7,399 nucleotides of DNA, taken from contig UQGS01000075.1 in the NCBI GenBank assembly GCA_900540685.1, forward strand, positions 1 to 7,399, given 5' to 3'. The DNA is from an uncultured Catenibacterium sp. Lineage in GTDB: Bacteria; Bacillota_I; Bacilli_A; Erysipelotrichales; Coprobacillaceae. A program made the translations under genes and the position numbers. This document shows positions 1 through 5,393 of this stretch, in pieces; within the stretch, counting starts at the first letter, position 1; each line of letters starts with the position of its first letter. The notes beneath the pieces were generated by a model. It saw nothing but the letters and a program-made list of their open reading frames with translations. It did not search any database and was not told where the DNA came from.

Positions 1-2
1 TG

Positions 3-47
3 ATTGCGATTTTGATTGGCATCTATGAAAAACAAAATAAAAGTTAA
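3..47 (+). CDS. 3' end of a truncated upstream gene (unknown, possibly membrane protein)
   Basis: Reading in frame from base 3 gives IAILIGIYEKQNKS followed by a TAA stop. A hydrophobic stretch followed by a short polar, lysine-containing tail is typical of the C-terminus of an integral membrane protein. The other two frames stop within the first 30 bases, and a strong terminator follows 10 bases after this stop, which supports it as a real gene end. Fourteen residues are too few to name a family. Confidence 0.45.
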   Translation: MAILIGIYEKQNKS

Positions 48-56
48 AATTATTCT

Positions 57-92
57 AAAAAGATTGTAACGACTGGTTATGATCTTTTTTTT
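57..92 (+). terminator. Rho-independent terminator of the upstream gene
   Basis: A 14-bp stem (57-70 with 76-89) includes two G-U wobble pairs, has the 5-base loop GACTG, and runs into a T tract (85-92). It separates the truncated upstream gene from the nad operon. The AAAAAGAT arm would also give a U-run on the other strand, but I see no convergent gene for it to serve. Confidence 0.8.
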
Positions 93-125
93 GCTTTAAA
101 GGATGATTTTTTATCCTGAAAAACT

Positions 126-141
126 ATGTAATCTATTACAT
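126..141. promoter_or_regulatory. 16-bp dyad ATGTAAT-CT-ATTACAT, role unknown
   Basis: There are perfect 7-bp inverted arms (126-132 and 135-141) around a 2-base centre, in otherwise featureless AT-rich DNA about 60 bp upstream of the nadA promoter. No T tract follows, so it is not a terminator. The size and symmetry fit a dimeric repressor or activator site. I cannot assign a regulator; AT-rich palindromes can also arise by chance in DNA of this composition. Confidence 0.35.
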
Positions 142-183
142 TCAATCATACTGTAACATTAATTGAACTTATTTCTTTTACAA

Positions 184-216
184 TGTCAACATATGTGTCT
201 TGACATCTGTCAACAT
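184..216. promoter_or_regulatory. Candidate NiaR operator cluster upstream of nadA
   Basis: Three copies of one half-site are seen. TGTCAACAT at 184-192 is repeated exactly at 208-216, and the inverse TTGACA lies between them at 200-205. The inner pair forms the palindrome TTGACA-TC-TGTCAA (200-213), and the core TGTC-TT-GACA is also present (196-205). The central copy coincides with the -35 box, so a bound protein would block RNA polymerase. NiaR is encoded at the end of the operon and NiaR proteins are known niacin-responsive repressors of NAD synthesis genes. Assigning this site to NiaR is inference. Confidence 0.62.
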
Positions 217-228
217 CAATGATAGCAT
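200..228 (+). promoter_or_regulatory. Sigma-A-type promoter of the nad operon
   Basis: A consensus -35 TTGACA (200-205) is followed after 17 bp by TAGCAT (223-228), a 4/6 match to the -10 consensus. Transcription would start near 235, leaving a leader of about 58 nt before nadA. A possible competing -10, TACAAT (179-184), has no good -35 at the right distance. The overlap with the TGTCAA half-sites argues that this is the regulated promoter. Confidence 0.6.
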
Positions 229-292
229 ATGCACAGCGTAAACAGAGAAAGGCGCTTAATTTAGGAAAAGTTAAGAAATAGGGGATAAAAAT

Positions 293-1198
293 ATGGATAT
301 GATGAATAGAATCGAGCAGCTAAAAAAAGAAAAGAATGCTGTTATATTGGCTCACTATTATGTGAATGCAGATGTACAGGCAGCTGCTGATTTCATTGGT
401 GACTCATTCTATCTTGCAAAGAAAGCAGCAGAAACAGATGCTGATAAGATTGTATTTGCAGGTGTAGAATTCATGGGAGAAAGTGCTAAGATACTTAATC
501 CTAATAAACATGTATATATGCCAGATGCACATGCAGATTGTCCAATGGCACATATGGTCACTGTAGAAAAGATTAAAGAAATGAGAGAAAAGTATGACGA
601 TTTAGCTGTTGTATGCTATATCAACTCTACTGCAGAAATCAAGACTTATAGTGATGTATGTGTGACTAGTTCAAATGCAGTAAAAATCGTTAGTAAATTA
701 CCAAACAAGAATATTTTCTTTGTACCAGATCAGAACTTAGGAAGCTATGTAGCTACTCAGGTGGAAGGTAAGAATATCATTTTAAATGAAGGGTTCTGTC
801 CAAGACATCACATCATGACTAAGGAAGATGTATTAAACGCAAAGAAGGAACATCCTAATGCACTTGTGGCAGTACATCCTGAATGTAAGCCTGAAGTATT
901 AGAAGAAGCAGATTATATTGGAAGTACATCAGGTATTATAGATTATATTGTAGGAAATGATGCTGAAGAATTTATCGTTGGTACAGTAGATGGTGTTTAT
1001 GCAACAATCCTAAATCAAGCACCAGATAAGAAGCTTTATAATGTAATAAGAACTCAGGTATGTCCTAATATGAAATTGAATTCACTAGATAAGATTATTC
1101 ATGTATTAGAGAGTGGTGAAAATGAAGTGTTCTTAGATGAAGAATTTATGAATAAGGCAAAAGCACCATTACAGAGAATGCTTGAACTTGCTAAATAG
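293..1198 (+). CDS. nadA: Quinolinate synthase NadA
   Basis: This enzyme condenses iminoaspartate with dihydroxyacetone phosphate to give quinolinate, the second step of de novo NAD synthesis, using an oxygen-sensitive [4Fe-4S] cluster in the cytoplasm. The 301-residue length is that of the compact NadA form. Three cysteines at the expected spacing (C83 in DCPM, C169 in GFCP, C257 in QVCPN) should bind the cluster. The family active-site signatures are visible: AHYY (20-23), GDSFYLAK (36-43), GVEFMGE (57-63), CYINSTAE (108-115), PDQNLG (145-150) and VHPEC (194-198). The start at 293 is preceded by AGGGG at 280-284 with 8 nt spacing; ATGs at 299 and 302 are also in frame but sit further from that site. 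It is the first gene of the nad operon, 12 nt before the revised start of the next gene. The full set of cluster ligands suggests an active enzyme. Confidence 0.96.
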   Translation: MDMMNRIEQLKKEKNAVILAHYYVNADVQAAADFIGDSFYLAKKAAETDADKIVFAGVEFMGESAKILNPNKHVYMPDAHADCPMAHMVTVEKIKEMREKYDDLAVVCYINSTAEIKTYSDVCVTSSNAVKIVSKLPNKNIFFVPDQNLGSYVATQVEGKNIILNEGFCPRHHIMTKEDVLNAKKEHPNALVAVHPECKPEVLEEADYIGSTSGIIDYIVGNDAEEFIVGTVDGVYATILNQAPDKKLYNVIRTQVCPNMKLNSLDKIIHVLESGENEVFLDEEFMNKAKAPLQRMLELAK

Positions 1199-1201
1199 GA
1201 G
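1197..1201 (+). promoter_or_regulatory. Ribosome binding site that fixes the nadB::nadC start
   Basis: AGGAG overlaps the nadA stop codon (TAG, 1196-1198). The ATG at 1202 follows it with no spacer and cannot be used with it, whereas the in-frame ATG at 1211 lies 9 nt downstream, a normal distance. The site inside the stop codon also suggests coupling to nadA translation. Confidence 0.75.
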
Positions 1202-1210
1202 ATGACTAAA

Positions 1211-3250
1211 ATGAGTAAAAAGACAGATGTTCTAATTGTAGGAACTGGATGTTCAGGATTATATTGTGCACTTAAATTACCAGGAAACCTTAATATTCAT
1301 ATGATTACTAAGGCAAGTGTAGAAGAAAGTGACAGCTATCTTGCACAGGGTGGTATTTGTATGTTTAAAGATGAAAGTGATTATCATGCTTTCTTTAAAG
1401 ATACTTTAAGAGCAGGACATTATGAAAATAATCCTCTTTCTGTAGAATTGATGATAAGAAGTTCTCGTGCTGTACTTGATGATTTATTATCTTATGGTAC
1501 AGATTTTGCGAGAGATGAAGAAGGAAACCTTAAATATACAAAAGAAGGGGCACATTCTACTAATAGAATTCTTTATCATGAAGATATCACTGGTAAAGAA
1601 ATTACAAGTAAGATCTATGCAGAAGTACAGAAGAGAAAGAATATCACTATTGAAGAACATGTGACTTTAACAGACCTTATCGTAAAGAATGGTAAGTGCG
1701 TTGGTGGTAGAGTACGCAAAGGTGATGAAGAATATGATATCTATGCTAACTTTGTTGTACTTGCTACTGGTGGTATTGGGGGTAAGTATAAGAATTCTAC
1801 TAACTACCGTCATTTAACAGGTGATGCGATTGATCTTGCTAAGAAGTATGGTATTGAAACAGAACATTTGGATTATGTTCAGATTCATCCAACTACATTC
1901 TATAGTGAAGACAATGAAAGACGTTTCCTTATTTCTGAAAGTGTCAGAGGTGAAGGTGCACTTCTTTATGATAAGAATGGTAATCGTTTCGTTAATGAAT
2001 TATTACCTAGAGATGTTGTTTCTGATGCTATTAAGAAACAGATGGAAAAAGATGGTACTGACTATGTCTTAGAAGATTTAAGACCTATTGGTGAAAAAGA
2101 ATTAAAGGAACATTTCCCTAATATTGTTCAGTACTGTTTAGATAAAGGCTATGACGTAACTAAGGAATGTATTCCTGTTGTACCAGCCCAGCATTATTTC
2201 ATGGGTGGTGTAAAGGTTAATGAAAACAGTAAAACATCTATGCCTAACTTATACGCTGTAGGAGAAACAGCATGTAATGGTGTTCATGGTAAGAATAGAC
2301 TCGCTAGTAACTCATTATTAGAAAGTTTAGTATTTGCTAAAAGAGCCGCAAAAGATATGACAAGAAAGTATGAGGCCCCAAGTATGTTTGATAAGACAAC
2401 TTTAAAATTAAATGTAGACCCACTAATCCTTTCAGCTCTTCGTGAAGATATTACAAGTGAAGATGTATCTACATGCAGTGTTATGAGAACTGCACAGTTA
2501 GGTGAAGTAGAATTGATTTGTAAAGAAAATGGTATTATTGCTGGTCTTCAGATTTTTGAAAGAACATTCAAGTTATTAGATGAAGATGTAGATGTACATT
2601 TCTTTGCTCATGATGGTGATGAAGTACATGCAGGTGAACTCTTAGCTAAAGTCACTGGTGATATGAGAACACTTCTTGAAGGTGAAAGAACTGCGCTTAA
2701 CTACTTACAGAGAATGTCAGGTATTGCAACTTATACTCGTAAAGTGGCAGACCTTCTTAAAGATACAGATATTAAGTTACTTGATACAAGAAAGACAACT
2801 CCAAATAACAGAATCTTCGAAAAGTATGCTGTTAAAGTAGGTGGAGGAAGCAACCATAGATATAACTTAACAGATGGTGTTCTATTAAAAGATAACCATA
2901 TTGGTGCAGCAGGAAGTGTCACTAAAGCTGTACAGATGGCAAGAGACTACGCTCCATCAGTAAGAAAGATTGAAGTAGAAGTAGAAACATTTGATATGGT
3001 GAAAGAAGCAGTTGCTGCAGGTGCTGATATCATCATGCTTGATAATATGAGTACTGAATTATTAAAGCAGTCTATTGATTATATTGATAAACGTGCTGAA
3101 ATTGAAATTTCTGGTAACGTCACTGCAGAAAACATCAATAGAGTCAAAGATATGGGGGTTGATTTCATTTCAAGTGGTGCATTAACACACTCTGCAAAGA
3201 TTCTAGACCTTTCATTAAAGAACCTTCATGCAATTAATGGGAGAGACTAA
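1211..3250 (+). CDS. nadB-nadC: Fused L-aspartate oxidase (short NadB) - quinolinate phosphoribosyltransferase (NadC)
   Basis: One open frame of 679 residues carries two enzymes. Residues 1 to about 388 are NadB, an FAD enzyme oxidising L-aspartate to iminoaspartate: dinucleotide fold GTGCSG (11-16), SYLAQGG (42-48), HEDITG (123-128), QIHPT (224-228), ESVRGEGA (243-250), PRD (266-268), HYFMGG (328-333) and GVHGKNRLASNSLLE (357-371). Residues about 399-679 are a full-length NadC, converting quinolinate and PRPP to nicotinate mononucleotide with CO2 release: ALREDI (409-414), LLDTRKTTP (523-531), KVGGG (542-546), NHR (548-550), LLKDNHI (558-564), IMLDNM (608-613), ISGNV (633-637) and SSGALTHS (654-661). 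NadB enzymes are usually about 510-540 residues; here the C-terminal helical domain of roughly 130 residues is missing and NadC begins in its place. The linker is only about 10 residues. The catalytic motifs of both halves look intact, so both activities are predicted. A longer start at 1202 is unlikely because it abuts the ribosome binding site. Confidence 0.93.
   Translation: MSKKTDVLIVGTGCSGLYCALKLPGNLNIHMITKASVEESDSYLAQGGICMFKDESDYHAFFKDTLRAGHYENNPLSVELMIRSSRAVLDDLLSYGTDFARDEEGNLKYTKEGAHSTNRILYHEDITGKEITSKIYAEVQKRKNITIEEHVTLTDLIVKNGKCVGGRVRKGDEEYDIYANFVVLATGGIGGKYKNSTNYRHLTGDAIDLAKKYGIETEHLDYVQIHPTTFYSEDNERRFLISESVRGEGALLYDKNGNRFVNELLPRDVVSDAIKKQMEKDGTDYVLEDLRPIGEKELKEHFPNIVQYCLDKGYDVTKECIPVVPAQHYFMGGVKVNENSKTSMPNLYAVGETACNGVHGKNRLASNSLLESLVFAKRAAKDMTRKYEAPSMFDKTTLKLNVDPLILSALREDITSEDVSTCSVMRTAQLGEVELICKENGIIAGLQIFERTFKLLDEDVDVHFFAHDGDEVHAGELLAKVTGDMRTLLEGERTALNYLQRMSGIATYTRKVADLLKDTDIKLLDTRKTTPNNRIFEKYAVKVGGGSNHRYNLTDGVLLKDNHIGAAGSVTKAVQMARDYAPSVRKIEVEVETFDMVKEAVAAGADIIMLDNMSTELLKQSIDYIDKRAEIEISGNVTAENINRVKDMGVDFISSGALTHSAKILDLSLKNLHAINGRD
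2372..2386 (+). promoter_or_regulatory. Possible internal translation start at the NadB/NadC junction
   Basis: GAGG (2372-2375) lies 8 nt before an in-frame ATG (2384-2386, Met392 of the fusion). From that Met the protein reads MFDKTTLKLNVDPLILSAL, which is just where a free-standing NadC would be expected to begin, a few residues before the first conserved motif. This may be a relic of a separate nadC start or may still yield free NadC of 288 residues. The Shine-Dalgarno match is only four bases, so use is uncertain. Confidence 0.35.
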
Positions 3251-3784
3251 ATGACTGGTAAAGAAAGAAGGGACTACATCCTTACAGAACTGATGGAAAG
3301 TGATACACCGATTTCTGCTTCTAAATTTGCGAAACGTCTTCAGGTTTCACGTCAGGTTATTGTGAATGATGTCGCACTTCTTCGTGCTAATAATCATGTC
3401 ATAGAAGCAACCAATAAAGGATATATCATACGTCAATCTGCTATGGTGGAAAGAGTCCTCAAGATGCAGCATACAGATGCAGATATAGAAAATGAGCTCA
3501 ATACAATTGTAGATCTAGGTGGATATGTCAAAGATATCTTTGTCTATCATAAAGCTTACCATATTGTACGTGCACCTCTTAATATCGCATCACGACTCGA
3601 TGTAAAGAAATATCTTGATAATTTAAAATGTGGAAAATCCATCTCTTTAATGACAGTTACAAGTGGATATCATTATCATACTATCTGTGCTGAAACAGAT
3701 GAGAGATTAGATGAAATTCAAGATGCTTTATCAAAGCTTGGATATCTCGCAAAACTTCAGGAATATGAACCTGTAGAATTCTAA
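3251..3784 (+). CDS. niaR: NiaR (YrxA) niacin-responsive transcriptional repressor of NAD synthesis
   Basis: This 177-residue DNA-binding protein has an N-terminal winged helix-turn-helix (about 5-62; ISASKFAKRLQVSRQVIVND is the recognition region) and a C-terminal 3H domain (about 70-170). H74, E82, H141 and H143 have the same spacing as the metal ligands I recall for the Thermotoga 3H protein TM1602 (His79, Glu87, His146, His148); H100 and H104 are further domain histidines. NiaR proteins repress NAD synthesis or niacin uptake genes when niacin is available. The ATG directly follows the TAA of the fused nadBC gene, with GGGAG (3239-3243) 7 nt upstream, so translation is probably coupled. 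As the last gene of the operon it likely represses its own promoter through the half-sites at 184-216. A general HTH_11/3H regulator name would be the conservative alternative. Confidence 0.92.
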   Translation: MTGKERRDYILTELMESDTPISASKFAKRLQVSRQVIVNDVALLRANNHVIEATNKGYIIRQSAMVERVLKMQHTDADIENELNTIVDLGGYVKDIFVYHKAYHIVRAPLNIASRLDVKKYLDNLKCGKSISLMTVTSGYHYHTICAETDERLDEIQDALSKLGYLAKLQEYEPVEF

Positions 3785-3810
3785 AGGCCATCTACATTGA
3801 TGGCTTTTTT
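3783..3810 (+). terminator. Rho-independent terminator of the nad operon
   Basis: The stem GGCCATC/GATGGCT, extended by A-T pairs to about 10 bp, has loop TACATT (3793-3798) and the T tract 3805-3810. Its left arm starts inside the niaR stop codon (3782-3784). It ends the nad transcript before the phosphoesterase gene. Confidence 0.85.
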
Positions 3811-3819
3811 ATGTATAAT
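3791..3819 (+). promoter_or_regulatory. Promoter of the metallophosphoesterase gene, overlapping the terminator
   Basis: A perfect -10 TATAAT (3814-3819) lies 17 bp after TCTACA (3791-3796), a 4/6 match to the -35 consensus that falls in the loop region of the preceding terminator. The predicted start near 3826 leaves a leader of only about 14 nt, so the ribosome binding site AGAGGTGA (3825-3832) would be at the very 5' end of the message. Confidence 0.5.
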
Positions 3820-3839
3820 GGTAAAGAGGTGATGAAATC

Positions 3840-4571
3840 ATGATTTATATAACAGGTGATACACATGGTAATCAATTTAAATGGCTCGAACAAATAGACC
3901 CTGTATTAAAAGAAGGGGACATTATTATTGTCTGCGGTGATTTTGGAATAGGCTTTTTTCAACAGAAGTATTCTTCTGAAGAATCATTTTATGATTTCAT
4001 CGAAGAACAGCCTTATACTGTTTTATTTATTGATGGCAATCATGAGAACTTTAATCTACTTAATAGTTATCCTGTAGTAGTATGGAACGGAGGACAAGTC
4101 CATAAGATCAGACATAATCTCATTCATTTAATGCGTGGAGAAATCTATACAATAGAAGGTAAAACATTCTTCACTTTTGGTGGAGGTTATTCTATTGATA
4201 AGCCATTTCGTAAAGAAAATGTTTCCTGGTGGCCTACTGAAATGCCTAATACTAAAGAATATGAGAACGGGCTACAACATCTTGATAACGTAGATCATGT
4301 AGATTACATTATTACTCATACTGCACCGGATGAAACAGTTTACTTCCTATCAACTATTAAACAGTATCATATAAAAGGGGATGTCTATCAGGAATTCCCT
4401 TTGACCACATATCTCAACGATATTCAAAAGAATACAAACTATACACATTGGTATTTTGGTCATTTTCATGTAGACAGAGAACTATGGAGAAATCAGACAG
4501 CTGTCTTTAATACCCTCTATGAGTGTGTTTCTCATCGCATTATCAGACAATGGAATACATACGAAGGTTAA
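3840..4571 (+). CDS. Calcineurin-like metallophosphoesterase, substrate unknown
   Basis: This 243-residue protein carries the full metal-binding signature of the calcineurin-like phosphoesterase fold: GDTHG (D7, H9), GDFG (D34), GNHEN (N67, H68), TH (H160) and GHFH (H208, H210). It should bind a two-metal centre and hydrolyse a phosphoester. No signal peptide or membrane segment is visible, so it is cytoplasmic. A glycine-rich FGGGYSID (113-120) and a WWP segment (130-132) lie between the GNHEN and TH motifs. The family contains nucleases, nucleotide phosphodiesterases and protein phosphatases, and nothing here decides among them. It has its own promoter and no obvious functional link to the nad operon upstream. 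The start is supported by AGAGGTGA a few bases upstream. Confidence 0.85.
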   Translation: MIYITGDTHGNQFKWLEQIDPVLKEGDIIIVCGDFGIGFFQQKYSSEESFYDFIEEQPYTVLFIDGNHENFNLLNSYPVVVWNGGQVHKIRHNLIHLMRGEIYTIEGKTFFTFGGGYSIDKPFRKENVSWWPTEMPNTKEYENGLQHLDNVDHVDYIITHTAPDETVYFLSTIKQYHIKGDVYQEFPLTTYLNDIQKNTNYTHWYFGHFHVDRELWRNQTAVFNTLYECVSHRIIRQWNTYEG

Positions 4572-4595
4572 CATCTAGACTTTAATACTAGATGT
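4571..4595. repeat. 8-bp inverted repeat between the phosphoesterase and hemolysin III genes
   Basis: ACATCTAG (4571-4578) and CTAGATGT (4588-4595) are perfect inverted arms around 9 bases. No T run follows on the + strand, so it is a poor terminator. It begins at the last base of the phosphoesterase stop codon and ends one base before a TTGACA -35 box. A second ACATC at 4600-4604 could pair with GATGT (4591-4595) instead. It may be an mRNA 3'-end hairpin or a protein-binding site for the next promoter. Confidence 0.5.
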
Positions 4596-4596
4596 G

Positions 4597-4625
4597 TTGA
4601 CATCAAATAATAGATATGATATCCT
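4597..4625 (+). promoter_or_regulatory. Promoter of the hemolysin III family gene
   Basis: A consensus -35 TTGACA (4597-4602) is followed, after 17 bp, by TATCCT (4620-4625) with the extended -10 element TG at 4617-4618. The expected start, near 4632, places the ribosome binding site (4634-4642) almost at the transcript 5' end. Confidence 0.55.
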
Positions 4626-4633
4626 TGTTGTAC

Positions 4634-4642
4634 AAGAGGTGG
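4634..4642 (+). promoter_or_regulatory. Ribosome binding site that fixes the hemolysin III gene start at 4648
   Basis: AAGAGGTGG lies 5 nt before the ATG at 4648. The longer frame begins with a GTG at 4594 that falls inside the inverted repeat, upstream of the predicted transcription start, and would add 18 residues that do not resemble the family N-terminus. Confidence 0.75.
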
Positions 4643-4647
4643 TTAAA

Positions 4648-5322
4648 ATGAAACGTACTAAATTAGACGATCGTGTACTTCCTGATTATACACGCGGTGA
4701 AGAAATATTTAATATGGTCACTCATATAGTAGGGGCTGCATTTGGTGTTGCAGCACTTGTATTATGTATTATATTCTCATGCTTACATCATAATGGTTAT
4801 GGTCTTGCATCTGGTATAGTCTATGGTATCTCTATGATACTTCTTTATACAATGAGTTCTATTTATCATGGCTTATCTCCTAATTTGAAAGCCAAGAAGG
4901 TATTCCAGATCATGGATCATTGCAGTATCTTTGTCTTGATTGCTGGAACCTATACACCTGTACTCTTATGTTCTGTAAGACTTGCTGATCCATTCTGGGC
5001 ATGGGTATTGTTTGGTATCGTATGGGCAGTCACTATTTTAGGTATCACATTAAATGCCTATGATATTAAGAAATTCGCGAAGTTCTCTATGGCCTGTTAT
5101 CTTATTCTAGGCTGGTGTATTGTCTTTAAGTTTAACTTATTACCTAGTACTATTGGAATGAATGGTATCTATTTATTAGTCGCTGGTGGTATCGCTTATA
5201 CGATTGGTACAATCTTCTATGCATTACAGGAAAAGATTCATTATATGCATTGTATCTGGCATTTATGGATCTTACTTGGCAGTGTGCTGCACTTCTTATG
5301 CATTATCTTATACTGCATGTAA
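4648..5322 (+). CDS. Hemolysin III / PAQR-type seven-helix membrane protein (YqfA/YplQ-like)
   Basis: This 224-residue integral membrane protein has about seven hydrophobic helices (near 28-46, 52-70, 92-108, 115-135, 146-163, 171-191 and 203-222) and a charged N-terminus. The superfamily metal-site residues are present: SxxxH (S70, H74), an aspartate in MDHCSIF (D90) and HxxxH near the C-terminus (H201, H205). The N-terminal GEEIFNMVTHIVG (17-29) matches the family's usual opening. The name comes from a Bacillus cereus cytolysin, but most bacterial members are housekeeping membrane proteins linked to membrane lipid homeostasis, and a toxin role should not be assumed. It is a single-gene unit with its own promoter and terminator. 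The family call is firm; the biochemical function is unknown. Confidence 0.93.
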   Translation: MKRTKLDDRVLPDYTRGEEIFNMVTHIVGAAFGVAALVLCIIFSCLHHNGYGLASGIVYGISMILLYTMSSIYHGLSPNLKAKKVFQIMDHCSIFVLIAGTYTPVLLCSVRLADPFWAWVLFGIVWAVTILGITLNAYDIKKFAKFSMACYLILGWCIVFKFNLLPSTIGMNGIYLLVAGGIAYTIGTIFYALQEKIHYMHCIWHLWILLGSVLHFLCIILYCM

Positions 5323-5342
5323 CAGGCGTAAAGCCTGTTTTT
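5321..5342 (+). terminator. Rho-independent terminator after the hemolysin III gene
   Basis: The perfect 7-bp stem AACAGGC/GCCTGTT (5321-5327 with 5333-5339) has loop GTAAA and a T tract to 5342. The left arm starts within the TAA stop codon (5320-5322), the same arrangement as at the end of niaR. Confidence 0.85.
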
Positions 5343-5344
5343 CT

Positions 5345-5372
5345 TTTATATCTTTTAAAGACATGCTATAAT
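5345..5372 (+). promoter_or_regulatory. Extended -10 promoter of the lspA operon
   Basis: TGCTATAAT (5364-5372) is a perfect extended -10 element. The best -35, TTTATA (5345-5350), is 16 bp upstream and weak, as is common for extended -10 promoters. The start near 5379 gives a leader of about 15 nt, with AAAGGATGA (5381-5389) as the ribosome binding site. Confidence 0.6.
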
Positions 5373-5393
5373 CGTTGAGGAAAGGATGATTAA

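Noticed and set aside
100..117. Short hairpin AGGAT/ATCCT as a second terminator
   Set aside because: It has only a 5-bp stem, the T run is in the loop and not after the stem, and a stronger terminator ends at 92.
229..292. A riboswitch or NAD-sensing RNA in the nadA leader
   Set aside because: The predicted leader is only about 58 nt, with at best a 5-bp hairpin (255-259 with 271-275), too little for a known aptamer; DNA-level control by NiaR explains regulation.
1202..1210. ATG at 1202 as the start of the NadB-NadC gene
   Set aside because: It directly abuts the AGGAG ribosome binding site with no spacer; ATG at 1211 has a normal 9-nt spacing.
1467..2072. Two small open frames on the + strand inside the NadB part (1467-1664 and 1821-2072)
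   Set aside because: They are out of frame with a gene whose protein motifs are unmistakable, and the translations resemble no family.
2360..2410. The NadB-NadC fusion as a sequencing frameshift artefact
   Set aside because: A frameshift or lost stop would not by itself remove the NadB C-terminal domain; the NadB domain ends cleanly and NadC begins cleanly in the same frame, so a true gene fusion is more likely, though only resequencing can prove it.
2731..2922. Reverse-strand open frame of 63 codons inside the NadC part
   Set aside because: It is antisense to a well-conserved catalytic region, with no ribosome binding site or recognisable protein.
4594..4647. GTG at 4594 as the start of the hemolysin III gene
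   Set aside because: It lies inside the inverted repeat and upstream of the predicted transcription start, lacks a ribosome binding site, and adds 18 residues unlike the family.
5186..5371. Small open frame overlapping the hemolysin III gene end and the lspA promoter
   Set aside because: It runs through a clear terminator and an extended -10 promoter, and is out of frame with the real gene.
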